DNA of 64,000 nucleotides from the NCBI GenBank assembly GCA_903896015.1, contig CAITWF010000043.1, forward strand, positions 62,001 through 126,000, given 5' to 3'. A program made the translations under genes and the position numbers. Of this stretch, positions 53,246 to 62,135 are shown piece by piece; position 1 is the first letter of the stretch, and each line of letters opens with the position of its first letter. Below the pieces are notes generated by a model. It saw only the letters and a program-made list of their open reading frames with translations. It was not told where the DNA came from and did no database searches. This DNA comes from an uncultured Opitutia bacterium (GTDB lineage: Bacteria; Verrucomicrobiota; Verrucomicrobiia; Opitutales; Opitutaceae).

Positions 53246-54277
53246 TCACAAACCCGCCTTCGAAACCGGATAGCCGCTCGCGCAATAGATTATCTCGACG
53301 ATTTCGAGCGTGCGGATCGCTTCGTTGAGTCCAGGCGAAGGTTCGCGGTTGAGTCGGATGTCCTCAACGAATGCTCGCGTCTCGACGGCCCACGAATCGT
53401 CCGCGCCGGGAAACTCGAAGACGGTCGTTTCCGGCGGGCCCATTTGCGGGAGCATTTTGTAGAATGTGAGCTTTTCCGGCCCGTAGCTGCCACCGAGCCC
53501 CTCGATCGAGAGCTTCGCGTCGCGGCCGTAGAGTTCGAGGGAGAACATGTTTTTCCATTCGGTGCAGCTTGCGTGCAGCCACGCGGTCTGGCCGGCGGTG
53601 GTGCGCAGCGAGAGGAAGGCGTTGTCGTCGACCTTCATGTCCCAGAACAGCGTCGAGGCGTGGCCTTCGACTTTCGTGAAGTCGCCGAGAAACCAGCCCG
53701 CGAGATCGATCAGGTGGACGCCCTGGTCGATCAGTTCGCCGCCGCCGGAGAGAGCGGGATTCGCGCGCCACTCGCGGTCGTAGCCTTTGCGGCCGCCATG
53801 GCCGTAACGCGCGCGGAGAAACATCATCGGACCCATTACGCCGGAGTCGACAAGCTCACGCGCCTTGAGCAGCGCGGGATGATACCGGTGATTGTAGCCG
53901 AAGCGGACGCGTGCGCCGGTCATGCGGGCGGCCTCGCGAATCGTGCGGAGTTGCGCGGCGTTGAGCGCGCCGGGCTTTTCGACAATGACGTGTCTGCCGG
54001 CCTGCACGGCTGCCAGCGCGATCGGCGCGAGCGCGGCATTGAGCGTGGAAACGACCACGGCGTTGACGCGCGCATCGGCGAGGACGGCCTTGAAATCGGT
54101 CGACGCGGCGCAACCCGGGACGAGTTTCGCGAGGTCGGCAGCGCGGGTCGCATCGAGATCGCATGCGTGGAGCAGGGCGGCGCCGGAGACTTGGGCGAGG
54201 GCGAGGGTGCGTTTGCGCCCGATCAGGCCGCAGCCGATGACGGCGAAATTGAGTTGCTCGAAGTTGGCGCGGTTCAT
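53246..54277 (-). CDS. Gfo/Idh/MocA-family oxidoreductase
   Basis: 343 residues from the ATG at 54277; a TTG seven codons upstream is possible. N-terminal Rossmann domain AVIGCGLIGRKRTLAL binds NAD(P); HVIVEKPGALN carries the conserved EKP with the catalytic-type Lys; GGGELIDQGVHLIDLAGWF is the C-terminal domain motif with His. Such enzymes oxidise or epimerise sugars and sugar nucleotides. It is 97 bases upstream of hddA on the same strand, so it may act on heptose or its nucleotide. Substrate unknown. Confidence 0.88.
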   Translation of the reverse strand: MNRANFEQLNFAVIGCGLIGRKRTLALAQVSGAALLHACDLDATRAADLAKLVPGCAASTDFKAVLADARVNAVVVSTLNAALAPIALAAVQAGRHVIVEKPGALNAAQLRTIREAARMTGARVRFGYNHRYHPALLKARELVDSGVMGPMMFLRARYGHGGRKGYDREWRANPALSGGGELIDQGVHLIDLAGWFLGDFTKVEGHASTLFWDMKVDDNAFLSLRTTAGQTAWLHASCTEWKNMFSLELYGRDAKLSIEGLGGSYGPEKLTFYKMLPQMGPPETTVFEFPGADDSWAVETRAFVEDIRLNREPSPGLNEAIRTLEIVEIIYCASGYPVSKAGL

Positions 54278-54345
54278 TCCGTGTCGAAAGAATGACAAGG
54301 CGAAGCCAAGCGACCGCGGGATGCAAGTGAGGTTTTGATCGCGGC

Positions 54346-56736
54346 ATGAAACTCCCCGAACGAATCCTTCTCGCGATCGTCGCGCTGGGCGTGCTGGTGT
54401 TCGACGTCTGGACGGTGCGTTCGAGCGGCGATCCGTGGCACTTTGGGAAGAAACAAAACGACTACTACAACCTGCTGATCGACGGCTGGCTGGACGGGCA
54501 ACTCGCGATGAAAGTCGATGTGCCCGAGGCGCTGCTGAAACTCCGCGATCCCTACGATCCGCAGCAGCGCCCGAGCGGGCTCGGGCTGCACGACGCCTCG
54601 TTTTACCACGGAAAATACTATCTCTATTTCGGCGCGGCGCCGGTCGTGACGCTGATGCTGCCGTTCCGATTGATCACACGGATCGATTTGCCGCAGGCGG
54701 TCGCGGTGATCGTGTTTGTCTATGCCGGATTTTTGGCGAGCGCGTTGGTTTGGCTGCGGATTCGGCGAAGATATTTTCCAGAGTCGGGCGCGGGCGTGAG
54801 TGCGCTCTGCGTGCTGGCGCTTGGCTTTGCCGCGCTCGGACCAGTGCTGATGCGGCGGCCGCATGTGTGGGAGCTACCGATCGGCGCGGCGTATGGTTTC
54901 GCGATGCTCACGCTGCTGGCGATCTTCGAGAGCCTGCACGCGACAACGGTGCGTCGACGTGGGTGGTGGTTCGCGGGAGCGGGATTGTTTCTCGGGCTCG
55001 CGGTGGCGTCGCGGCCGACGTATCTCGCGGCGCTGCCTTTGATGTTGGCGCCGGTGGTGGGGTGGTGTCTCGAGGAGAAACGCGCGCCGTGGCGCTTGGG
55101 ATTTTGCGGGTTGGCGCCGCTCGCGGCGATGGGGGCGTTGCTCGCGCTGCATAATTTTCTGCGCTTCGAAGATCCATTGGAGTTCGGGCAGAGCTACCAG
55201 TTCAGCCTCGATTATGAGTCGAAGATGCCGCACTTCCGGCCGGGTTACGCCGGCTTTAACGCGTGGCGCTACTTTTTTTCCGCGGCGCAGTGGTCACGCT
55301 ATTTTCCGTTCATCGCGCCGGCGGCGCTACCGCCGAAACCAGTGGGCGCGGGTGGCCACGACGATGTTTACGGCGTGCTCGCGAATTTGCCGTTCGCGTG
55401 GTTCGCGCTCGCGGTGCCGCTTGCGGCCTGGCGGCGATCCCCCGAGGAGCGCGGCCGGTTGCTCGCGTGGCTGGGTGCGGCGGCGGTGTTGTTCGTGGGG
55501 CTCACTGCGATGCTGCTGTGCTTCTTCGGATCGCTGGCCCGCTATCAACTGGATTTCACGCCGGCGCTGATGCTGCTGGCGGCGGTGGGTGTGCTGGCGG
55601 TGGAGCGTCGAGTGCGTGGCTGGTGGGCGGTTGCTCGCGGACTGTTGCATGTCCTTTGGGGAGGAGCGGCGATCACCTCTGTGATTTTCGCGGCGCTCTT
55701 CAGTTGGCAACTCAACCGGTTGTTCGTGGAGCGGAATCCGGCGGGCTTTCGCGCGACGGCCCGAATCGCAAATCACATTCCCGCATGGATCGAAATGCTG
55801 ACGGGCGATGCGCCGTCGGTGAGGGAGCTGGAATTTTGGCTGCCACGCAGCGCCGAGCCGCGCACGGCCACGCTATTGAGCGTCGGCGATCCGCCGGAAG
55901 TCGATCGCGTCTTCGTGCGCTCGCTCGAAGCGGGCAGCGTACAACTCGGATTTGCGCGCGTGGCGATGCCGGAGGTGGTGAGCGCGCCGATCCCATTTAA
56001 TTTTTTGCAGGCGCATCGCGTGCGCGTGACGCTCGGCGCGATGCTGCCGCCCGAAACGCATCCGTGGTTTGCCGGAGCGCCGGACGAACAAGCGCGGCTC
56101 GCGTCGCGACTCGTCCGGATCGAGCTCGACGGGAAAATGGTCGTGCAGGCCTACCGGCGCTTCGAGGCGACGAGTGGCGGACGCGTGCGCGTTGGGCCGA
56201 AAAGCCTGGGCGATGCGGAGCATCCGCGTTTCGAAGGTGAGTTTCTCGGCGAACGGCGGGTGCCGGTGAAACTCGCGGAGCTCGGTCTCCTGCCGCCCGC
56301 AAAATCGCTGGCCGGAGCTGATGGCGCGATCCGGTTGGCGATGAGATTTCCGCGCGAACGCCGCGCGGCCAGCGAGCCGCTGGTCGTTACCGGCGGCACC
56401 GGCCGCGGCGATCTCCTCGGCGTGGAATACCTCGATGGCGAGCGGGTGCGATTTGTCTTCGATCATTGGGGAAGTGCGTTGTTGCGCAGCGAACCGGTGC
56501 GCATCGACGATCAGATGCATGAGCTGGCCGTGAAAATGCCATGGCTGTCCGCGCCCGTAGGCGGACGCGTGGAGCAGCGCGGTGAGTTGGAGGTCGCGAT
56601 CGATGGCGCGGTGATGTGGCGACAAAGCACGATGGGCTACCTCGCCGATCCGGAAGAAATCGCGGTGGGCGAAAATCCGATCGGTGGCAGTAACGTCGGG
56701 ACGAAATTCCGCGGCGACGTGCGCACCCGAGAATGA
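54346..56736 (+). CDS. Polytopic membrane protein with two C-terminal accessory beta domains
   Basis: 796 residues. About 9-10 hydrophobic segments to residue 480, with GKYYLYFGAAPVVTLMLP in an early loop. Two copies of a soluble beta domain follow: about 500-655 and 677-796. The second reads EPLVVTGGTGRGDLLGVEY, FVFDHWG, ELEVAIDGAVMW and GENPIGGSNVG and matches the N-terminal domain of the protein at 59993-62125 (FVYDVWG, LDGRELLN, AENPIGGTTAD), so the module is C-terminal here and N-terminal there. The membrane cores are also similar (DVPEALLK/DVPGEALS, KxYxYFGxxPxLLxLP). Probable lipid-linked sugar transferase. Overlaps gtrA start as ATGA. Confidence 0.8.
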   Translation: MKLPERILLAIVALGVLVFDVWTVRSSGDPWHFGKKQNDYYNLLIDGWLDGQLAMKVDVPEALLKLRDPYDPQQRPSGLGLHDASFYHGKYYLYFGAAPVVTLMLPFRLITRIDLPQAVAVIVFVYAGFLASALVWLRIRRRYFPESGAGVSALCVLALGFAALGPVLMRRPHVWELPIGAAYGFAMLTLLAIFESLHATTVRRRGWWFAGAGLFLGLAVASRPTYLAALPLMLAPVVGWCLEEKRAPWRLGFCGLAPLAAMGALLALHNFLRFEDPLEFGQSYQFSLDYESKMPHFRPGYAGFNAWRYFFSAAQWSRYFPFIAPAALPPKPVGAGGHDDVYGVLANLPFAWFALAVPLAAWRRSPEERGRLLAWLGAAAVLFVGLTAMLLCFFGSLARYQLDFTPALMLLAAVGVLAVERRVRGWWAVARGLLHVLWGGAAITSVIFAALFSWQLNRLFVERNPAGFRATARIANHIPAWIEMLTGDAPSVRELEFWLPRSAEPRTATLLSVGDPPEVDRVFVRSLEAGSVQLGFARVAMPEVVSAPIPFNFLQAHRVRVTLGAMLPPETHPWFAGAPDEQARLASRLVRIELDGKMVVQAYRRFEATSGGRVRVGPKSLGDAEHPRFEGEFLGERRVPVKLAELGLLPPAKSLAGADGAIRLAMRFPRERRAASEPLVVTGGTGRGDLLGVEYLDGERVRFVFDHWGSALLRSEPVRIDDQMHELAVKMPWLSAPVGGRVEQRGELEVAIDGAVMWRQSTMGYLADPEEIAVGENPIGGSNVGTKFRGDVRTRE

Positions 56737-57188
56737 CGTTGCGGCGCGCGCGCTCCTTGCGTCCTGATTTCCCGATGCTGAGAGATTTGATGTCGTCCCC
56801 CGAAAGCCGCCGCCGCGTGGTTCGGTTTCTTGTCGTCGGCGGCGGATCGGCGGGGGTGCAGTTTGCGGCGCTGGCGCTGATTAAGGGGCGGATGAACGAT
56901 CTGCTCGCATTTTCGATCTCGTGGGCGCTTTCCACAACGACGCACTACCTGGCCAACCGCTTCTGGGCGCTGCCGAGTGGGCGGCACGACGCTGGAAAAC
57001 AATTTGGCGAATATCTTTTCACGATCGGCTTGAGCTGGGCAATCAACGCAGCGGCATTTCAACTCTGTCGGACCACGCTTGGCTTTGGCATGATGTGGTC
57101 GACGTTCTGGGCTATCCCGCCGTCGACGGTCGTCGTGTTTTTCCTGCTGAACTACCGCGTGTTTCGCGCGAGGCCGGAGAAAAGCTAA
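56733..57188 (+). CDS. gtrA: GtrA-family membrane protein
   Basis: 151 residues, start decided by the ATGA overlap with the upstream gene. Four hydrophobic segments with FLVVGGGSAGVQFAAL at the first helix and TTHYLANRFWALPSG, then LNYRVFRAR at the C-terminus, fit GtrA (DPMS3-like) proteins. GtrA is held to flip polyprenyl-phosphate sugars or stabilise the synthase that makes them. It is coupled to a large polytopic protein, and a GtrB-like synthase lies at 62136. Overlaps the convergent SDR gene by 4 bases. Confidence 0.85.
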   Translation: MTLRRARSLRPDFPMLRDLMSSPESRRRVVRFLVVGGGSAGVQFAALALIKGRMNDLLAFSISWALSTTTHYLANRFWALPSGRHDAGKQFGEYLFTIGLSWAINAAAFQLCRTTLGFGMMWSTFWAIPPSTVVVFFLLNYRVFRARPEKS

Positions 57189-58015
57189 CTCCACTTTTTT
57201 CCGCGCTCTTCCGGCACGACGCGGCGGAGCGTGAAGATGTCGCTCGCGGCGAGTTCGGCCGTGTAAGCGGAAAGATTTTTCCACGGATCCCACGGCGCGC
57301 TGATCAAACGTCCGCTGATGCCGTCGCTCGCGGGCGACAGGAGCCATTCGACGCAGTCGAGCGCCTTCGTGAGCACGGCGTCGCACGAGGTAGTTTTCTG
57401 CTTTTGCGCGGCGGCGAACTCCGCTTCGCCGACGACGGCCGGGCCAAGCGCAAGCACTTCGTCGGTGAGGCGCGTGTTGATTGCACCGGGCGCGAGAGCG
57501 TTGATGTCGAGGGCGCGCGACTTTTCCTCCTCCGCGATCGTTTCGACGAGGCGGACGACGCCAGTTTTCGCGACCCCGTAGGCGGAGAAATTGACGCGGG
57601 GCTTGGTGGATCCGCCGCCGGAAAAGCAGATGACCTTGGCGCGACGCGGTGCGCGCGCCAGTAGCGCATCGAAGGCGCGCAGGGTGAAAAACGTGCCGTC
57701 GAGATTTGCGCGAACGGTCTCGCTCCATTTTTCCGGATCGGTAGCGAGGGCGCGGCCGATTTCGCCTTGGAGACCGGCGCACGTAATGAGCCCGTCAACG
57801 TGCGGCCATTGCGAGGCGATTTCCGCGGCGGCGCGGGCGAGGTCGGACCAGGTGGCGACGTCGCAGCGGGAAGAGAAAAAGCGGCCGATATGCTGCGCGC
57901 CGAAGTCCGAATGATCGGAGCGGGCCAGTCCCCACACGCGGTGGCCTCCTGCCAGCAAGCGCGAAGCGAGCGCGCGGCCAATGCCGCTGCTGGAGCCGGT
58001 GAGGACGAGATTCAT
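57185..58015 (-). CDS. Classical short-chain dehydrogenase/reductase
   Basis: 276 residues. TGSSSGIGRALASRL is the TGxxxGIG cofactor motif, LITCAGLQGE replaces NNAG, and SAYGVAKTGVV holds the Y-x-x-x-K pair; ALAPGAINT follows as in classical SDRs. Acts on an unknown sugar or lipid alcohol/ketone, probably as a reductase. C-terminus of about 40 residues beyond the SDR core is unremarkable. It converges on the gtrA-like gene. Confidence 0.87.
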   Translation of the reverse strand: MNLVLTGSSSGIGRALASRLLAGGHRVWGLARSDHSDFGAQHIGRFFSSRCDVATWSDLARAAAEIASQWPHVDGLITCAGLQGEIGRALATDPEKWSETVRANLDGTFFTLRAFDALLARAPRRAKVICFSGGGSTKPRVNFSAYGVAKTGVVRLVETIAEEEKSRALDINALAPGAINTRLTDEVLALGPAVVGEAEFAAAQKQKTTSCDAVLTKALDCVEWLLSPASDGISGRLISAPWDPWKNLSAYTAELAASDIFTLRRVVPEERGKKWS

Positions 58016-58075
58016 GCGGAACGAGCGAACGGAAATTGGCGGCGGGCGTAAAGCTCGTTGCGCGTCGGCGACTGA

Positions 58076-58945
58076 TCAGATCGCGCGGCCGAGCGGGTGC
58101 GCGCTCAGGCCGTATCTTTTGTCGGCGAGGCGCGCGAGCGGCATCCACGGAAAGAGGCGTTGAAACGCGTTCGCGTCTTTCACGCCGAGTTTTTTGAGAA
58201 TCTTGAAACGCACGATGTCATCCCAGCCCGGCAGGATGCCGCGCGGGAACGGCTCAAAGCCGGTTTGCTCAAGCGCGTGGGCGAGCGAGCGCGACGTGAA
58301 ATACGACACGTGAATCTCCGGGCTGACGTAATACCACGAGGGAAAATCGCGCGGCGCGGTGTCTGCGTTCGCCGTCGTGAGAAAGAGCAGTCCGCCGGGC
58401 TTGAGGAGCCGGCGCAGCGAGCGGAGGACGTCGAGGGGATCGACGCAGTGCTCGATCACTTCCACGGCGGTGACGATGTCGAAACTGCCTTCGTGTTGTG
58501 TGAGTTCGGTGTCGTTGAGGATCGGCAGGCCGAGCGCGCGGGCCTTGTCGGCCCAGGCGCCGGTATCGTAGCCGAAGATACCGTAGCGACCCTGGCCGCG
58601 CACGTGGCGCACTAGGCCGCCATTGCCGCAGCCGTAGTCGAGCCACTTCGCGGGCGCGGGCCGTAGGTGCGCGATGGCGCGCGCGAGGCCGCGCCATTCG
58701 TAGCGGCGCACGGTGCGCGCGGGTTGCTCAAACTCGTAAACGTAATCGACCCACGGATCGGAGCCGCGGCCTTCGTAGTAGGCCTCGTCGTAAATCTGTG
58801 CGTAGTCGGTCCACGGCTCGGCGACGAAACCGAAACCGCACGCCGTGCAGCGGCGCAACGCGAACTCGCGGCGGGTGCGATGGCCACGTTTCACGCCCGC
58901 GGGTGCTGAGGCGGCGCGGCAGATCGGGCAGGCGAGTTCCGGCAT
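58076..58945 (-). CDS. SAM-dependent methyltransferase with N-terminal zinc-ribbon
   Basis: 289 residues. CPICRAASAP and CTACGFGFV form a four-Cys knuckle at the N-terminus as in the protein at 35739. The methyltransferase fold shows WLDYGCGNGGLVRHV, FGYDTGAWAD, FDIVTAVEVIEHCVDP and LKPGGLLFLTTANA. The C-terminal part WDDIVRFKILKKLG may interact with its substrate. Start ATG is preceded by a pyrimidine tract (GCTTTC). Likely decorates a sugar before or after transfer; 15 bases after the neighbouring epimerase. Confidence 0.88.
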   Translation of the reverse strand: MPELACPICRAASAPAGVKRGHRTRREFALRRCTACGFGFVAEPWTDYAQIYDEAYYEGRGSDPWVDYVYEFEQPARTVRRYEWRGLARAIAHLRPAPAKWLDYGCGNGGLVRHVRGQGRYGIFGYDTGAWADKARALGLPILNDTELTQHEGSFDIVTAVEVIEHCVDPLDVLRSLRRLLKPGGLLFLTTANADTAPRDFPSWYYVSPEIHVSYFTSRSLAHALEQTGFEPFPRGILPGWDDIVRFKILKKLGVKDANAFQRLFPWMPLARLADKRYGLSAHPLGRAI

Positions 58946-58960
58946 GAAAGCAAAACGCGC

Positions 58961-59950
58961 TCAGGGCGTGCGCGCGTCGTAAACCCAGCGATTCGCCTCG
59001 AGCCAGCGCAGCGTTTTGATGATACCCTGCTCGATCGTCAGCTTAGGCTGCCAGCCGGTCGCCTGAATTTTTTTCGTGTCGAGAAAGATGAACGGGTTGT
59101 CGCCGATCCAGCCTTTGTTGCCGCCGGTGTAGTCGAGCCGCGGCTTGAGGCCGAGCGCCGCACAGATGAAGCCAATGCTGTCGTTGACCTGCACGTATTC
59201 CGGGGTGCCGAGGTTGTAGATCTGGGTGTGGTGCCTGGCGTCGCGCGCAGTGCCGCGGCGCGTGACGTGCAGCACGGCGTCGACGCAGTCCTGCACGTAG
59301 AGGTAGCTCTTGCGCTGCGTGCCATCGCCGAGAACGCGGAGATAGTCAGGGTGTGCGACGAGTTGCTGGTAGAAATCAAACACGTGCCCATGCGTGTAGC
59401 GTTCGCCGAGGATCGAGACGAAACGGAAAATGTAGGCCTCGTCGATCTGCGCGCCCTCGGCATAGGCGGCGAGGAGGCCCTCGCCAGCGGTCTTCGAGGC
59501 GCCATAGAGCGAGGTCTGAATCGGGAATACGTCGTTTTCCGGCGTGGGGCGATCAGGCGTGACCAGCGCTTCGCCGTAAACGGAGCCCGTCGAGGAAAAT
59601 GCGATGCGTTTTACGCCGTTGGCGCGCATGGCTTCGAGGACGTTGAAGGTCGCGATCGTGTTTTGCTGAAGATCTTTTTCGGGGTGGGACCAGCCATCCT
59701 TGATGTCGGCGTTGGCTGCAAAATGAACCACAAAGTCGGCACCCTTCATCGCGGCCGTGAGCGCGGGGAGATCGAGGTTGTCGCCGCGGACAAGTTTAAA
59801 GCGCGGATGCTGCATCGCGCCGTCGAGAAAACGGAGCTGGCCGGTCGAGAGATTGTCCCAGCCCGTGACGCTCACGCCGTCGGCGAGGAGCCGGTCGATG
59901 AGGTTGGAACCGATGAAGCCGGCGGCGCCGGTGACGAAGACGTGTTGCAT
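58961..59950 (-). CDS. NAD-dependent sugar epimerase (UDP-glucose 4-epimerase-like)
   Basis: 329 residues. VFVTGAAGFIGSNLIDRL is the NAD loop; NLSTGQLRFL and VVHFAANADIKD follow; AFSSTGSVYGEA and SLYGASKTAGEG carry the Ser/Thr and the Tyr-x-x-x-Lys pair; IFRFVSILGERYTHG is the substrate loop. The overall form is that of GalE-like epimerases. Substrate cannot be fixed. It starts 42 bases after the polytopic protein stop and is in one transcription unit with the methyltransferase downstream. Confidence 0.88.
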   Translation of the reverse strand: MQHVFVTGAAGFIGSNLIDRLLADGVSVTGWDNLSTGQLRFLDGAMQHPRFKLVRGDNLDLPALTAAMKGADFVVHFAANADIKDGWSHPEKDLQQNTIATFNVLEAMRANGVKRIAFSSTGSVYGEALVTPDRPTPENDVFPIQTSLYGASKTAGEGLLAAYAEGAQIDEAYIFRFVSILGERYTHGHVFDFYQQLVAHPDYLRVLGDGTQRKSYLYVQDCVDAVLHVTRRGTARDARHHTQIYNLGTPEYVQVNDSIGFICAALGLKPRLDYTGGNKGWIGDNPFIFLDTKKIQATGWQPKLTIEQGIIKTLRWLEANRWVYDARTP

Positions 59951-59992
59951 GAAAACGAAGGCTGCTAGTCCGTCGGAGAGGCGCAGGGGATG

Positions 59993-62125
59993 TCAACGGC
60001 GTTGCGCCGTCCCGAAGAAATGATCCGCGCGGTCGCGGAGGTGCTGGTAGTTTTGCTTCACCTCGTCGGGCACGCCCCAGACGTAGTCGCCTTGGAAAAA
60101 GAGCGAGATGGCGCCGGTCACGAAGATCGCGACCGCCGCGAGCATGCTGATCAGCACGAGCGCAACGCGGCGAATCCATATAGCCTCTGCATCGAGCACG
60201 GCAAGGCCCCACGCGGCGGACGCGATCAATATCGGGCAAAAGTCACCCGTGTAGCGATGCGACGTCACGATCGCGGTGAGCAACGCGATCGCCATCGGCG
60301 CGACTCCGAGCGTGAGCAACGCGAGCGACGTTCGGGCGGCGGGCGCGTAGAGCGACGCCCAGGCGCCGCCAATCACCGCGAGCGCAAAAAGCGCCGGCAT
60401 GGCGAAGGGCAGCGCGAGCGTCGGCTCCGCCAGATCGATTTTCGCGCCCGGGTAGCCGGCGCCCTGGCTGGCGCCGAGGAATAAATAGGGAAAATTCGGC
60501 TCAAGCCGGAAATCCGGCCGCACGAAATACACGTCGAAATTGTGGGGCACGTTGACGACGTGAAAATTCTTTCCGTCGAAGCGCGCGAGGCGTTCGGGCG
60601 TGTATTGGACGCTGAAGCGGAGCGGCGAGCCGTCGAACGTGCCGAATTTGAGATAGCTGAGACCGTTGAAGGAGAGGATCGCCAGCGCCGCGAGCGCGCC
60701 GATTGCGAGTGGGCGGCGCACGGCGGTTTGGTTTTTCACGCCGAGCCGGGCGCGGTGCAGCGCCACGACACCGACAAGACAGAGCGCGAACAATCCCGAG
60801 GACGGTCGCGCGTGAATCGCGAGCGCGCCGCACGCGAGCGCACCGATCCAGTTGCGACTCGTGGGCGCCGCAAACCACCGCAGCGAAAACCAGATCGTCC
60901 AGAGCGTGAACATCGCGCCGCACAGCACGGCCTCGTGATAGATATAGGCGCGGCTGCCCAGAAACAGCAGCGTGCTGCCGAGGCCGGTGCTCGCGAGAAA
61001 CACCACCGTGGCCCAGCGCGACGGCCATTTTCCTTCGCCGCATAACGTGCCCGCCGCATGGCACAACAGCGCGTAGGCGGCGACCAGCGCCGCGACAAAA
61101 TTGCCGAGCAGGAAAATCCGGATGAGTTTTCCGAAAGCGATCCCGCTGGCGACGAGCGGCAGCCGGAGGAGCGCCGGGGTGATGCCGAAGTAACCGTAGA
61201 TTTTCCCGCCGACCACAAATGCCTCGCCGCTGAGGGCCTCACCCGGAACGTCGAGGTGGCCGCGGAGCAAACTCGCCGCTTGATGATCATAGAAGGTGCC
61301 GAACGAGTCTTCGACGAGAAAGCGGAACGTCCCGCCCGTTACGAGCGCGGCGAACACCGCGCCGCACACCAAAATTGAAGCCGCGGCCCAAACGTGCGGC
61401 GCGGTGTCATGACCGTGGATCACTCGCGGTGCGACTCGACCCGGCGGATGCGCGGCGATCCAGTTTGTCGCAGCGAAGATCAAAAATCCCGCCGCGATCG
61501 AAACGAGCAACGCCACGACCAGGAACCCAAAGCGCGTGTGCACGAGCTCCCGCACTTGGCCGTGCAGGCTCAGGAACGGTGCGGGCCGGCCGCGCAACTT
61601 AACGCCGTCGGCGGCGGAGAGCTGGCCGCGAAAGTGTGCGTCGGCCGTCGTGCCACCGATCGGATTTTCGGCGAAGTAGAGCTCGTCGGGTGCGCGGCGG
61701 TGAAAATACGCGTGCGTATTGAGCAGTTCGCGGCCGTCGAGCACGATCCGGAGCAGGCGCTGCTCGTGAGACTTCGATTCACGCACGGTCGCGAGCGTCG
61801 GTAGATCGAGCTCAAGCGTGTGCGTTATCCCCGGCTCGACCGCGAACGATTGCGACAACGGGCCGCCCATGCCCCACACATCGTAAACGAAGACGGCGTG
61901 TTCGGCATCGGTGAAGCGCACCGCCAGAAAATCGGCGTTGCTGAACGAGCCCGTCGTCACGATCGGTTCGCAGACGCCTTTGATCGGTGCGGGAAAAACG
62001 ACTTTGAAAATCTGGTGCGACGGCAGATCAGGGTAAAGTTGCGGCAAGTTCGGGCCGATCAGCGCGACGAGAGTCGCGAGTCCACCAACCCAGCCGAGAA
62101 TCTTCGCCGTGAGTCGGACGTTCAC
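59993..62125 (-). CDS. Polytopic membrane protein with N-terminal accessory beta domain
   Basis: 710 residues with a GTG start. One helix at residues 10-27, a soluble beta domain at about 53-168 (EPIVTTGSFSNADFLAVRF, FVYDVWG, RIVLDGRELLN, AENPIGGTTAD), then from 195 about 10-11 hydrophobic segments. The domain matches the C-terminal modules of the protein at 54346-56736, so its position relative to the membrane core is reversed. LDVPGEALSGEAFVVGGKIY and YGYFGITPALLRLPL in the core resemble that protein too. Probable GT-C-like glycan transferase. It begins 10 bases after the stop of the GtrB-like GT2, which may charge its lipid donor. Confidence 0.8.
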   Translation of the reverse strand: MNVRLTAKILGWVGGLATLVALIGPNLPQLYPDLPSHQIFKVVFPAPIKGVCEPIVTTGSFSNADFLAVRFTDAEHAVFVYDVWGMGGPLSQSFAVEPGITHTLELDLPTLATVRESKSHEQRLLRIVLDGRELLNTHAYFHRRAPDELYFAENPIGGTTADAHFRGQLSAADGVKLRGRPAPFLSLHGQVRELVHTRFGFLVVALLVSIAAGFLIFAATNWIAAHPPGRVAPRVIHGHDTAPHVWAAASILVCGAVFAALVTGGTFRFLVEDSFGTFYDHQAASLLRGHLDVPGEALSGEAFVVGGKIYGYFGITPALLRLPLVASGIAFGKLIRIFLLGNFVAALVAAYALLCHAAGTLCGEGKWPSRWATVVFLASTGLGSTLLFLGSRAYIYHEAVLCGAMFTLWTIWFSLRWFAAPTSRNWIGALACGALAIHARPSSGLFALCLVGVVALHRARLGVKNQTAVRRPLAIGALAALAILSFNGLSYLKFGTFDGSPLRFSVQYTPERLARFDGKNFHVVNVPHNFDVYFVRPDFRLEPNFPYLFLGASQGAGYPGAKIDLAEPTLALPFAMPALFALAVIGGAWASLYAPAARTSLALLTLGVAPMAIALLTAIVTSHRYTGDFCPILIASAAWGLAVLDAEAIWIRRVALVLISMLAAVAIFVTGAISLFFQGDYVWGVPDEVKQNYQHLRDRADHFFGTAQRR

Positions 62126-62135
62126 GGGATGTGAC

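Noticed and set aside
58020-58059. Inverted repeat AACGAGC/GCTCGTT
   Set aside because: Seven-base arms with a 26-base loop and no T-run; too weak for a terminator call.
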